Positions 1 through 16,360 of a stretch of DNA of 64,000 nucleotides are shown in pieces. Positions within the stretch are counted from its first letter, which is position 1. Every line of letters starts with the position of its first letter. A program made the position numbers and the translations under genes. The notes beneath the pieces were generated by a model that made no database searches, had not been told where the DNA came from, and worked only from the letters and a program-made list of their open reading frames with translations. Source of the DNA: Hirudo medicinalis (Eukaryota; Annelida; Clitellata; Hirudinida; Hirudinidae); contig MPNW01000462.1 in NCBI GenBank assembly GCA_011800805.1, forward strand, positions 45,187 to 109,186. The letters are read 5' to 3'.

Positions 1-7
1 GCACAGT

Positions 8-3000
8 ATGGCGAGCACCGTCAGGGGACGAAATAATGGCTCAAGGGGAACGAGGGGTGCAAGAGGAGGGAGTGAACAATGGAAAAATGGTGAACAAAGA
101 AGATATAACAACCAAGTCGGAGCAGGCAACAAAGATAATCAGGTCACAGGCACTGACCTAGGAGTTCCTGGTTCATCCAGGGGAAGAGGTGCATCTAGCC
201 AACATCAGATCAGGAATAGAACATTGAACCCCTACAAACTGAAAAACATGGCTCAGACACCCCCTGAGGATTTGGTTGGAGAAATAATGCTGGATAAAAG
301 TGGTTTTCCCCAGGCCTTGAACAATGAATCTTTGTACTCAAAGTTTGAAGTCTTTCAAGACATGATGCTGATTATTCTGAAAGCAACAGATTTTGAAGCA
401 AAGCCAAAGGAATCAATTGTTCTTCTCAGCAAAGTTAAGTCTTCTTCACTTTTGTCTGGGGGCTTTTCGAGTTATTACTCAAAATTATTGGGAAAGCGAG
501 AACCTTTCTCCAACGACGCAACCAAAGCTGCCTTTGCAGGCTCGATAAACATGTTGAAGCTCATTGTTGAGAAGTTTCCTACCTCCATAGAGAAAATTCT
601 TCCTCCATACTCTATGGCCAAGCTCATCATGTGTCAGGGTAATGATTTTGAGGCAGGGACTAAAACAGATTTCGAACATCTTGAATTTATCATCGAAAGT
701 GCCATGAAACAACATTCCGAAGTTGATCGACACAACTCCAAGCAGGACTACCCTCCACCTCCTGATAACTTTAGGGACTTGGGCATATTTCCAAACTTTA
801 GCAGAGATTTAGCATGCATGCAAGAGCCTTATCTGAGGCCGATCGAAATCGAGGGAGGTTTCCAAGATGTCGAGCACTACTTGGATGTTCATTTCCGACT
901 GCTCAGAGAGGACTTCATACAGCCATTGAGGATTGGAATCAGGGAATATTTAAAGATATCCGAGAATCGTCTGACCAGAAAGAAACTAACTGAGGTTAGG
1001 ATCTACAAAGATGTTAAAATAATCAAAGCAGTTTGCACAAACTCAGGTCTGATTCATGAAATCAACTTTAGTGTTGAAAATTTGAAGTGGGTGAACTGGC
1101 AGACTAGTAAAAGATTTATTTATGGTTCACTGCTATGCCTATCCAATAATAATTTTGAAGATATTATAATGGCCACAGTTGAAGATAGGAAGCCAGAATT
1201 TCTTGCCAAGGGAATTTTGCGCATCAAATTTGAGGAAGAATCCCAATTGCATGATTACAATAGCACTGAAATGTTTGTCATGCTGGAAACCACGGCATTC
1301 TTTGAACCTTACAGGCACGTGTTGGACGGTTTGATTACAATCAGCCCAGAGACATTTCCGTTTCAAGATGCCATCATTCGATGCCTTCCTACAAGTAATC
1401 CTCCAAAGTACCTGAACAGTTTAGGAGCTAAGTATTTCGACCTGACAAGTTTGTCAACAAAACAGACTTGTAATGAAATCGTCATTTCTGATGAGTCAGA
1501 GCCCATGACACCTCCAAGACTAAAGCTCGTAGACATTCTTAGAGAATCTTCATGGCCGCCCGCCAGTAGCTTAGGATTGGATGAATCCCAGTCGAAAGCT
1601 CTAAGGAATTCTCTGAGCTCCGAAGTGTCTGTCGTGCAGGGTCCGCCAGGAACTGGGAAAACTTTTATCGGTTTGAAAATAGTTGAAATCCTCTTGGAAA
1701 ATTGGGATCGGTGGAATGTGGATGAAAAGCCGATTCTGGTCGTTTGTTACACGAATCATGCTCTCGATCAATTTTTGGAGGGCATTTCAAAATTTCTTAA
1801 AAAGGGCATAGTTCGAGTAGGAGGTAGGAGTAAAAGTGAACTTATGAAAGCATTCAGTTTAAACCAATTAAGATGCCAATTAAGAAGTAACAAGAACATT
1901 CCAAAAGACATATACTCTAAGAAAAAGGATGTCCTTCATGAGATGCGGTGCTTACAGGAAGAAATAGAAGGGACAGGAAACATTTTGGAAGGCCTCGAAA
2001 AGAGCTTAATTCATGAAGCTCAGCTCAAAAAATTCATGACACCAGAGCAGTTTACAAGCCTGACCTCATTCCAGTCTCTATTCAACAATTACAACAACAC
2101 TTCCTTTGTGATAGAATGGTTGCATATGAATGAGGTCATTGAAGTGCCAGCTGATGAAAAGGTGGATGATCCCCAATTTTCTGAACAAGAGGAGCAGGAA
2201 TATCTTGACGTGGAAAATGAGGCAGAACTTGAAGAACAGCAAAGACGAGTAGAAGAAGAAGACTTAATTTTTGGTCTCAACAATCTGGCAGTAGAAGAGA
2301 GAAAGATGAATCGTGTAAGAGCTACTGAAATGAAGTTCAATGTGAATAAAAAGAAACCAGACGAGAGTGGATGGCAAATGCAGAAGGATCAAATAAAAAA
2401 CACGAAGAAAAAGTTGAAGAAACATCTCGCCAATTCCGATGTCATGGATCAACGCGAGGGAGAAGCAGTGATCAATGTATGGCAGTTAAACATAAGCGAT
2501 AGATGGAGGCTCTACAGATACTGGCTTCAGAAGTACAGAATTAGTTTAAAACTAGGGGTTGCCATGGAGATGCAAATGTACGACTTGTTGGCAGAAAACT
2601 TGAAAGAGATCCACTCGAATGAAGACGAATGGGTCATGAAGGGAGCCAAAATCATTGGAATGACGACGACAGGAGCTGCCAGATATAGAAAGCTTTTATC
2701 CTCCATGAGACCAAAGGTCATCATAGTGGAAGAAGCAGCAGAAGTCTTGGAGTCCCATGTAGTAACAAGTCTCAATCCAGAATGCCAGCATCTGATTCTC
2801 ATTGGAGACCACAAACAACTTCGACCGTCAACAAATGTCTACAAATTGGGCATCAAATATCATCTTACCTGCTCCCTCTTCGAACGACTGGTGATGAATG
2901 ATTTTCCTTATGTCACCTTGGAGAGACAACACAGGATGAGACCAGAAATTGCTGACTTTGCTCGGATAATCTACCCCCTCCTGAAAGACGACGATTCGGT

Positions 3001-5458
3001 GTTGGATCAAGATCACGTCATGGGCGTCAATTCAAATGTCTTTTTCCTCAATCATTGTGAACAAGAGACTCAAGACAGTGAACTCATGAGTGCCTCCAAC
3101 AAGCATGAGGCAGCTTTCTTGGCCAAATTTTGTCTGTATCTCATTCAGCAGGGCTACTCTAAGCAACAGATCACAATTCTGACTCCTTATGCAGGTCAGA
3201 TGTTTGAAATCAGGAAACTCATGCCCAAGAACATTTTTCAGGGATTACGAATTTGCCCCGTTGACAATTATCAGGGTGAAGAAAATGACATCATCTTGTT
3301 GTCGCTCGTTAGAAGCAACTTTGATGAAAATATCGGCTTTTTGAAAGAAACCAACAGGCTCAATGTGGCCTTGACAAGGGCCAAGAAGGGCTTGTTTGTC
3401 ATAGGGAACTTTGACATGCTGAAAAATAAATCTGAGTTTGTGCATAGAATTTGCTCTGAGGCAGTGAAAAAAGTGCCACCAGTCATTGGAACTCACTTAA
3501 CTTTGTGCTGTCAGAATCACCCCAATACTAAAATTATGGTTTCTCATGCCAAAGATTTCGATTATGCTCCAGAAGGAGGGTGCACTCTGCCCTGTCGGTT
3601 TAGACTATCTTGTGGCCACACCTGTACCCGAAGCTGCCATCCGTATGACAGGGATCATTCTCAGTTCCTCTGCCTCAAGCCATGTCAGAAAGTTTTCCAA
3701 AAATGCCAGCACAATTGCCTGAGGAAATGCTCTGAAAATTGTGGCAGATGTGAAATAAAGATGAAGAAGGTGATTCCACGATGCAAACACGAACAAGAGA
3801 TGATGTGTCACCAAGCTCCAGAGAAGTTTGTCTGTCGAGCTAAGTGTGACTACGTTCTTCCCTGCGGTCACACTTGCATTAAATGTTGTGGCGAGGGACA
3901 TGCCACTGTATGTTATGTCCGCTTGCCAAAGTTATTGGACTGTGGTCACCAGGTCAAGATTCCTTGCTATAGGTTCAATGATGATGACATTGAATGTGAT
4001 ACCAAGTGCAGGCAGCTGTTAAATTGTGGTCATACATGTGAAGGGACTTGTGGCAAGTGCTTCAGAGGAAGAGTTCATGTGAGATGCTCTAAGAAATGTG
4101 ACAGGACTCTGATTTGTGGTCATAAATGCAGGAGCCTCTGTTCGGATGTATGTCCTCCATGTCATCTTCCATGTGAAAACAAGTGCAGCCACAATGATTG
4201 CAAGAAAAAGTGTGGCCAGCCATGTGATCCATGCAATGAGGTCTGCTCCTGGAACTGCAGGCACCATGTGTGCAAGCAACTGTGCCACATGGAATGCAAC
4301 AGACCTCCCTGTGATGCACCATGCGAGAAAAGACTTAAATGTGGACATCCTTGTCCCGGTCTTTGTGGAGAGAAATGTTCCTCATTGTGTAGATTATGCC
4401 ATGTTGGAGAACTGACGGAAATCTTTTTTGGCACTGAGCAAGATGAAGGTGCAAGATTCATTCAACTGATGGACTGTCCTCATGTCATTGAGGTAACAGC
4501 ACTAGATAATTGGGTGTCTGAAGCTTTCCAATCTTCCTCAGTTGTTCCATTGTGCTGTCCAAAATGCCGTACTCCGATCCAAACGAGCAATCGCTACAGG
4601 CGCGAGATAAAATCCATTCAAAACAAAATTGAAAAGGTCAAAGCAAAAATTTATGGCAACAAAGGTGATCTAGAGAACAAGAAGTCTGATATTCTAGCAA
4701 CTCTTAAAGACATGGGTTCTTGGGCTTCAAGTGTTATTGATGTGCTTGGTAGTGACATCAGCATTGGCTTCTACCAAATGACAATTATTGAAGGTGCCGT
4801 GGAGTTATTGCGTCGTCTTAGTGATTTTGAGCATGACTCCTATGCACAGAAATTGAAGTCAAGAATAACACTTAACCTTAGGCTTCTTTCAGTGCAAGAA
4901 TGCAGAGAACTTCAATTTGAAATAACAAGACTTGAGCTTCTGAAGATGTTCCAAGACTGCAAGAAAAAAGTTGAAAATTCACTTAGTTGTCCTAAGTTTA
5001 CTGAAAGCCACAGAAGAGAATTTGAGAAGGTCCTTCTTGAACTGAAAACTTGCAAACTCGACTATGACAAAGAAAATACCATCAGAAACTTCTTCAAGCA
5101 AATCAACTCATTTTTGACAGGATTAGGCATTACAGAAAAGGAGAGGATTCAGATACTCACAGCTATGGGGGATATCCAGAGAGGTGCCTGGTTTGAATGT
5201 CCAAATGGTTGGTGTTTCTTTAACTATGATCTACTATGGTAGAGACAGAAAAGTTGATTTAACGTTTCCATTTCAGGCCACGTGTACGCGATCGGAGATT
5301 GCGGAGGGGCTACTCAAGAGAGCAGGTGCAACGAGTGCGGTGCCGCAATTGGTGGCTCGAGTCATGCCCTAAGAACGGACAACAGATGGAACAGGGCCAT
5401 GGATGGCTCTGAAAGGACAGCATGGCCAGGCATGGCCATGAACCCTGGCGGCCCTTGA
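8..5458 (+). CDS. ZNFX1: NFX1-type zinc finger-containing protein 1 (ZNFX1-like) SF1 helicase
   Basis: Two coding exons, 8-5207 and 5277-5458, joined in phase 1 across a 69-bp GT-AG intron, give 1793 residues. The N-terminus is RG-rich. A UPF1-like superfamily 1 helicase core follows: Walker A GPPGTGKT at residues 545-552, the variant Walker B VEEAA at 907-911, GDHKQLRPS from 933, QHRM at 974-977 and NVALTRAKKG from 1119. A charged segment separates motifs I and II. Tandem NFX1-type Cys/His fingers occupy about 1180-1465. The C-terminus is the RZ-type finger also found in RNF213, starting with CPNGH at about 1731; it is complete only after splicing. Family members bind RNA and act in antiviral sensing (vertebrates) or small-RNA inheritance (nematodes). 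The start at 8 is the first ATG, but the frame is open to the window edge. A polyadenylation signal AATAAA lies at 5695-5700. Confidence 0.95.
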
Positions 5459-5700
5459 GAAGAATTTGCTTTTGTTATTGAAACTCTTGTTGGGTAATCC
5501 TAAGGATGTATTTATTACAAGATATACTTAACCACTATAAATAATTGTTATCATGTTAATCCTTAAGATCACTAATTGTTCTAATTGAATATGTTATCTA
5601 ATATTGTTTGCTTATGGTGGATTTTAACGATAGTTTTTCTATTATACTCTGGACAACAATTGTGATATATCATCTTGCTTAATGAATTCCTAACAATAAA

Positions 5701-7355
5701 ATAATGCAAATTCCCTAGACGGGGTCTCCGGGGGCTTTTTTAGCCGAGGGTCGCATTGTTTACTTCTGAAGCCTCGTCGGCACGCTGAAAGTACAAGAAA
5801 TTAAATTTATTAAAATACGGCGATTGAATAACAGGCCATTTATTGCGGGAGTTATGGTGCAAAGCAGAATTCAGATTGTAGAATATCAGTAACAATTAAA
5901 ATGGATTTTAACTGTTGGAGTAACTGGTGATTTTCTGACAAAATTACCTCAGTTCAAATAGTTACTATAATAAGTAAAAATTTTAAATAGGCATTTGATA
6001 ATGCTGATCAGTTGCAAGATTTCATGTAAAACCTTGGAAAGTTCTTCCATACAAATCCTAAAATGAAATCACGAGAAAACTTGTATATAAAGTAAATGAA
6101 CAAATTGGTTACGTGGAAGATATATGCAGAATTCGATCGAATTTTCTTCCGTAAATTTGTCTTTCAGGATGACACTGGATGCAAATCGATAACTTCCATT
6201 TGTAAGTCAGGAATTAAGTCATCAGTGACAGAGTCAAAAGGATTTTCAAAGTCTTATTTTTGACGAACTTGCATCCAGATCAGAGAAACCTTCCTGGAAA
6301 CGCTTTTTCAATCTTTAAATGATGTCTTGAGCAAACAAGCGTGGAAAGGGATTTGCAGCCTCTTGGCTATATTTGTCATAGCTTGCAAAGTTACTGAAGC
6401 AGCTTCTTGATAATTGATTCAGCTTTCACTTTGAGGTGCAAATCACATAAAAATCAAATAAAATACATAAATGCCATAACCTGTTTTAACCCAGTATTCT
6501 TAAATTGAAATCGTGGATATGCGTGGTTAGAGCTGCTGAAAAAGCTAATTTCCAGAGCTATTCAATATCTGTGAGCAACACCATTCTTGTTTAAGAATAT
6601 TTCAATCTCATTTCGAAGCTAAAAAAAAAAATTGAGTCATGACTTTCCATAAATAAGCCACTGAAGTACATATTAAGGTAGGCCAGGGAACCTTGCTGCG
6701 TCAATGATAAAGTAAGCCAAAACATTGCCATCTAATTTCAAGTGTTCAGAAGTACTTTTGCTACGTTCTACACACCAGCAAGTATTTTTATTCGTGAGTC
6801 TTTATCGCTGCAGTTGACTAGCTGTAATATTATTACATAGGCCCCTGGGCACTTGACCCCAGTTCAGATTTCAGTGTTTCCTATTTTAAATTTTTTCCCA
6901 CATTTTCACTTTTGTCGCTGGTCGGATTAGAGACCTTGGAGGGCCACATCCGACCTGCGAGCCGTACATTGGGGACCTCTGTCTTACGGCAATGCGTTTT
7001 GCGTCAATGCGATTCGTCATCTTGTTTTTCCCGCGAGCGATTTCAATCATCGCAGACGATAAAATGGCTTGCGTGATTATCCTTGATGAACGTGGAAAGA
7101 CAAAAAGCTCTCGTGAACCCGAATCACCTTCTCGAATCTCGTACGCGAGCAACTCCTACCTAACGGTTGTTATTTTGCAGTTATATTCCCCGTCTTAACT
7201 CATCTTCCGACGCTTTTATGCGCTGCTTTTTTCGACTCCAACCGAGAGAGAATCGACCGGCTGATTCAACAATTTCTCGAGCTCTCCAGCGTACAGAGGA
7301 GGAAGAAAATAGGTTGAGTACATATAATTGAATTCGTTAGTTCTTCATTGGAACA
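5701..7355. other. Intergenic region between ZNFX1-like and SBSPON-like genes
   Basis: AT-rich DNA with no reading frame that I can support. The last 400 bp are richer in CpG and probably carry the promoter and 5' leader of the SBSPON-like gene. No tandem repeat or mobile element was recognised here. Confidence 0.5.
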
Positions 7356-10295
<2,940 letters not shown>

Positions 10296-10499
10296 GGTTT
10301 AAGGAATCATCCGACAGATAGGAAAACCTGATTGTTCGTGATGCCAACGTTTTTACGGTATTTAAATGATGCATCGTCTTTCAAAGGTTGTCGCTTTTGC
10401 TACTGCTTCCTTTGGACTAGTCTTTGTCATTCGATTGTGTTTTGCATGTTGATATAACATTCAGAATTTCACGATTTGTACTGTCAAAAATAAAATTTT

Positions 10500-11957
10500 G
10501 CTTTGAAGAGTAGTTTGAAATTTTGGAATTGAGGTAGTTTAAAATCAGAAGGATTTGGCTGATATCCAAGGATGCTAAAGTTAACTGTCTAAAAATATTA
10601 CGAAGCTATGATCAGTGGCTAGGGGGGAGGGGGCACCAAATTATCAAAATTAGATATCAGATTAATTTTGCCTAGGAGTGCCAAATTGTTGAGCGGGGGC
10701 ACCAAATTATCAGATTCATCCCGAGTGCCAAAACCCCTAGCTACTCCTCTGGCTATTACATGGAATTCAAAGATTCCGTATTTAATTGGATGATACATTC
10801 AGCTGACCAGCAAATCGTTCGATGTTTTTTTGCATCCTTTGCATTCATAGTATTGTTGCATTACAGTCATCTTGAGGCATTTCTTTGCATTAATATTTTC
10901 ATCCTATGAAGATACTGCATCGATTAGCGAAAAATGTATTCTTGAGTGGAATGTTTAAGAACAAACGAGGAGCACGAACAAAATAATAAGTTGGGATTTT
11001 TTTCAGGACATCCAGGTGGCATCTCACATATCATCCTATTATTGTGGATTTTTCACATTTTAGATCGCATCTGGCGATGGTTGTTGAAAATAGAAAGAAG
11101 AAATTGGCATTTCTTCACTGAAGGTTCTCTATTTTCAAGGACGCAATGTAATCATGATTTTCATTAAGGCACAAAGCATGACCTGAGTTTTAGTCTATTA
11201 AGCTGCTGTGGAGTGACAAGAACTTCTGCGTGAAAATATTTCTTTAATTAACTGGTTATGCCAGCATTGCCCAAATGTCCAAAACATCACTTCGTGAAAT
11301 ATTTAACGATTAACATTAAATTAGAGTACTTTGAATAATTTTAATATTCATAAAGCATCAATAAATATAACAAATATGAAGTTTCTAGTTTAGGATAGAA
11401 AAGTATTAAAAGTGGTATCGACGGGTCTCTAAGCTGTTATCTAAAACTATTTTAAAATGTAAAACCTCCAAAATCAGTAAATAATATTGCAAAATTTTGA
11501 CGTTAACTATCACTTTAGCCATTTTATATATAAGAATTATCAATTGAATCATATTTAACATAAACCAATTATATTTTATTGCCAAATAAAATATTTTCTT
11601 TACGACGTTTCGTAGAATACTCGCGATAAACAAAAAACTTACAGTAAATAAACTTTTTTTTATAATTACATTTAATTATTGAAATCCTGTTTTAAGCAAC
11701 TGTTTAACAGTAAAGGACCGCGTAGAAAATTGAGCTGAAGGCGATTGGTGGTTGAGAATGTAAGCAATGTTTTCATGGTTATGATTGGTTGCTAGTCCCC
11801 GAGTAGCTGGGTAGACACGCTTATTCATCCGGTACCTTGGAACATAAATTTATTTTTTTATTTGAAGATATAAATTATAAACGAGCCTTTCAAATGTACG
11901 TCGTTACGTTACTTATGTTTTGAAAGCTTGCTGACTTTCACTGCATTTGAAAGCACA
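10500..11957. other. Intergenic region upstream of the FUBP-like gene
   Basis: AT-rich DNA without a credible gene. It contains a possible small DNA-transposon remnant at 10612-10760 (listed separately). The last 200 bp before the FUBP start are the likely promoter. The start context CACAATGGCGG resembles the initiator-type YY1 motif seen at many housekeeping genes. Confidence 0.4.
10612..10760. mobile_element. Possible MITE-like element with imperfect inverted ends
   Basis: The left end CAGTGGCTAGGGG and the reverse complement of the right end, CAGAGGAGTAGCTAGGGG, are similar. The interior holds two copies of a GGGGGCACCAAATTATCA motif. No convincing target-site duplication directly abuts the ends, so this is tentative. 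Confidence 0.3.
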
Positions 11958-14900
11958 ATGGCGGATAGCGGGCCGAGCGGTGTAATATTATTTTCTTTGG
12001 AAGAGACGAGTTTCTTGCGAGAGCGTTTTATCGTGTCGTAGTCTGACGTCCTTACCAATTTTATGTTGCAATTTTGGTCAGTTATTCGGCCTCGAGCCTC
12101 GTTTTTAAATGTCGTCTGCTTGTTTCAGATCGTTTTTCATGTGTCGCAATCGTTGCCTGTCTGAATCAGCCCAGGATTGCAATGGACCCTTTGTTGAAAT
12201 TTGGAGGAATGAGCGTTGGTCAGGCTAGATCTGAAGTAATACGAGTACCAGATAGGATGGTAGGATTAAGTAAGTAGGGCTCCAACAGTTACAATCTTTG
12301 TACATTTGTTGCACACAAGAAATCTTGTAAACGTACTGCATAAATACTTACTTGTGTTAGCTGATCAATTTATTCAACATCTTGTATGTCTCCATTCTGG
12401 ACCATATGCAATAAATATCTTTATGTAAACATTTGATTTATTTACTTCCTGATGTGGAATTTAATTGGATCAACTGAACAGTTATAGGCAAAGGTGGTGA
12501 GCAGATAGCAAACATACAGGCCATGTCAGAGTGTCGCATCCAGTTTGCCTCAGGTGACTTTGAAACTCAGACTTTCAAAACCCGAATCTATTTATTCTCT
12601 GAAGTTCCTAACAGCAACAATATCTAATTGATCTCCCATTCTTCCGCTTCCAGATAGCTTCGGACTTCCCGAGAGAGAATGCACTCTTTCCGGAAGCAAC
12701 GAATCCATCATGTTAGTAGAAGCACTCGAGGAATGAGATTTGCTTCGGTCATATAAATCACTCGTGTGACATTCTACGCTGTTTTTTTGTTTTTCAAGGA
12801 GGGCAAAGGAGCTAATCACCCAACTCATGTGCAAAGGTCACGACCTTCCCCTGGACGTGCAGAATAGCACTCAAACCATCGAAGTGATGATTCCGGGCAA
12901 CAAGGCCGGAGTGATCATCGGAAAAGGAGGAGAGACCATCAGACAACTCCAGGTTGTTGTTATTGGAAATACTGTTATTAGGTGATTGCATAGCCACTGA
13001 GATCAGCTTTTATAAACTCTACATAGTGGAAGAGTGGAAGATATCTTGTTAATGCCATGTATCATTTTTTGATACCATTTTAGTGTTTCATCATTAGTTT
13101 TGTGATTCAGCATTCTTGGCTGAGAAATTAGCACCTCTGTTTTCATTGGCACATTGCTTTAACGTCTTTAACCACATAATTGAGATGACCAAGCATACAT
13201 TCCCACAACCTTGTGATTTCAGTGTAGAATTGGTGATTACCAATGATAGATAATCTTTTTGGATTTATAAACATAATATTTTGAGATAGAATCGCTCGAA
13301 AATATTTTCTAACAATAACAATTATAAGGATGAATAAAAGAATATTTTCACAAACCAAGACTTGAAAATTGAAATCTTAATAAGTAAATGCGGTCGATCG
13401 CGACTCGTTTTGATGCCGACCAAACGATCGACAGTGGAACTGCCGCTTACAAACTTTTGAAATTCTTTTTTCTGTCAGGAACAGACGGGAGTGAAAATGG
13501 TCATCATCCAGGAGAACAACGTACCCACCAACTACGACAAACCCCTGCGCATCACGGGCGACAAGTACAGCTGCCAGGTTGGCGGATTCGTTTCGTTTCA
13601 CGGCGGTCAGGGCGTGGGGTGTTATTTGCGGGCCAGTCTTGCCCTAGAGGATCGGGTCCAGTCGCGATAGTCGCAGGACTCGTTCGACTCCTTATTACTA
13701 TCGCTACTAGTATTATTAATGTCGTGATGGTCCCATTTTACTTGTTTCTAATGTTTAATTAATGACATTAATATGAAATAGCTGTTAACAATAATAATAA
13801 GTATTTATACAGTTCCACGAGTGTAAGCGTTGGGGAGTGCTCGGTTCTTGTAATGCACCCAATCCCAGGAGTAAACAAAATGTTGTTTGAATTGTATTCC
13901 TGTTGTGTATAGCCAATATTTTGAGTACCTTGTGTGTCTGTATTGGGGTTTTTTTTTATTATTATCGTCATTATTGTTTCTTTTAGTTTTTAATGATTTA
14001 CGAATTATCGTTTGCGTCGATGTGTAATTGTTGAACATTCTCCATGCACGCATTGCAGAAAGCTAAAGAAAAAGTCTTAGAGCTTCTGGCCGATAAAGAC
14101 GGGCAGGTAGGATCGATGTTGTTATTGTGATTATTTTAATCCTGACTTTCATAATTCAAATTCCAAATTTACGATGCAATGTAGTTATTCAAGTTCAACA
14201 AGTTATAATTTCATGTCATATAATGTCATTCGAAATCACAAACATGCATTCCAATTCGATGTCGTCGTTGCATTAAAGAACACAAATTTCTTCCCCAGCA
14301 ATTTGGAATGTACTCGGAGTACAACAGCAGTCAAAGGACCAGCATAGATGTGAGTTTCGTTTTTATGTTATTTTTCAGTGCCGTCGATTCACTTTTGGTC
14401 CTTTTCATTGACCTTTAACCTTTCGCCCCAGATTCCGGTCAATCGTTCGGTGATCGGGATAGTGATAGGCAAAGGAGGGGAGATGATCAAGAAGATTCAG
14501 CAGGAGTCCGGGGCGAGGATCCAGTTCCGGCCGGACGACGAGTCCTCCGGGCCGAACCGACTGTGCAACATCACGGGGAATTCCGAGCAGATGCAGACGG
14601 CCATTGGCCTCATCCAGGAGATCGTCGTCAGTATTGATTCCGAGAGTCCAACCGGTTCTCGACCGGGGCCCCGTGCCCGTTCGCCCTTTACTCGATTGAT
14701 ATTGTGTTGTTTTCAATTGTATGCAGGAACGGCAGGGAACCAGCAACTGGAACAAGAGCTGCTCGAGCCAGGATTCCGGAAAGGCGTCCGAGGAGACCAC
14801 CTTCAGCGTCCCTGCGCACAAGTGCGGGCTGGTCATAGGGAAAGGTTGGTGAGACGACGATAATACAAAACTTAATGAAAAGGAGCTGAATGATTGCAAC

Positions 14901-16360
14901 CATTCCCAAACCCGCACGCACCTTAGGAGGAGAAACGATCAGGGAGATATGCAGGCTGTCCGGCGCCCAGGTGGAGCTGATGAGGGATCCCGTGACTTCG
15001 TCCCTGCCCGAGAGAATCTTTAAATTACAAGGAACAACAGAGCAGATGCAGACTGCCATCAGACTCATATCAGACAAGGTCAGACGATCAGTCGAGTTGT
15101 TTCTCTGGGTTTTTGTTCATTTACCCGGTCTCTTGAATGTATTAAGTGTTCTTATTGGACGTGGCGGCAGTTTGACCGCCCGACCATTTACGACCGTTGC
15201 TTTTTAGCGTCACATGAAGGAATGTGCCTCCCTTGGCTAATGTGGTGCCAAACTGGCTGGCTATCATTAATTATTTGGCAAAAACTTAATCGGCTGCAAT
15301 GGCTTTGACATTTGTTTAATAGTAGCAGTTACACGAAATTTCTCATTGAAGGTTGCGGTGAACGTCGTACCTTCTGCGACGATGGGCATGGCGAGGGAAG
15401 CCAACGCCGGCCTCTGCGGACAACATGCCAGGTTGTTTTTCCAAAGAGTTCTTTTCTTGTCGAATGCTTTCGTATTTCTGATCGTAATCGGTCGGACTCG
15501 AGGATCCGAGATATTGCCCATGGCATTCGAAACGACCCGATGCAATGTTTTATCCAGAGGAATTATTTTCCCTTAGATTTTAGTGTGCCTTTATCATCTC
15601 TATTAAAAACGAATCATCTCGAGAAGCATGACCGGATCACTTTGTAAATCATCGTTAGATCGTTAACGACATTTCTTCCTTCCAGTGTCCAGGACCAAGT
15701 ACTACAGCAGATTCTACAGCAGCAGCAGAACTTCATGTCCCCGATTCAGACGTGGCAGACCTCCTTCCAGACTGCCTATGCTCAGACCAGTCCCAACCTT
15801 TCCTCCCCTGTTGACCAACGTGGGTTGCCCTTGTCATTCCATCCTTCGGGGATTTTCTGAACGTTCACCGAGCTTTGCATTTTTTTTCCTAGTGAAACAG
15901 GCCGAGCTGCAAAACCAGTGGGCGGCTTTCTTCTTCAGCCAACAGCAACAACTAATGCCGCAACAACAATCCCAATTCCTACCGAGGACTGCTCTACCCT
16001 CCCCGGCAGGTGAGCCTTTTCCGAGGTGATGACGGCATTCGTTTGGATTTTATTTTATAACTTGTGTGGTGCTGATTAGGGGCTTCGCACACGCAACCTC
16101 TCTAGGCAGTGGCATGCTTTTTGCTTCGAGCACGTGATGTGATATCAATGTGCCATTGTCAAAAAAATCTAATGCAAGGAAAAATAGCAATAACATTTGA
16201 GCATTCAGTCAACTTGTAAATAACCATTTCAGGCATCAATCCCCAGACAGGACAGCCAGATTACAGCCTCCAGTGGGTGGACTACTACAGACAACAGGGA
16301 ATGCACCAACAGGCCCAAGCCATTCTCCAGGCTGCTGCGACCTCTCACCTCGCCCAGTGA
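11958..16360 (+). CDS. FUBP: Far upstream element-binding protein family (FUBP/KHSRP-like), four KH domains
   Basis: Fifteen exons encode 509 residues: 11958-11981, 12170-12269, 12482-12553, 12654-12711, 12799-12952, 13479-13577, 14059-14106, 14299-14349, 14432-14626, 14727-14844, 14927-15078, 15352-15431, 15686-15819, 15893-16009 and 16233-16360. All phases close. Four KH domains each carry a GKGG loop, at residues 44-47, 126-129, 215-218 and about 305-308. After them come a Gln-rich stretch and one C-terminal tyrosine motif, TGQPDYSLQWVDYYRQQG, typical of FUBP proteins. These nuclear proteins bind single-stranded DNA and AU-rich RNA and act in transcription, splicing and mRNA decay. The protein is shorter than vertebrate members (about 570-710 residues), mainly at both ends. 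The first 24-bp exon is less certain than the rest; translation could start at the ATG at 12182. The 3' UTR ends near an AATAAA at 17039-17044. I cannot assign it to FUBP1, FUBP3 or KHSRP. Confidence 0.93.

Noticed and set aside
485..4461. Several antisense frames of 60-110 codons opposite the ZNFX1-like gene.
   Set aside because: They lie opposite a strongly conserved coding sequence and show no domain, so they are mirror frames of codon bias.
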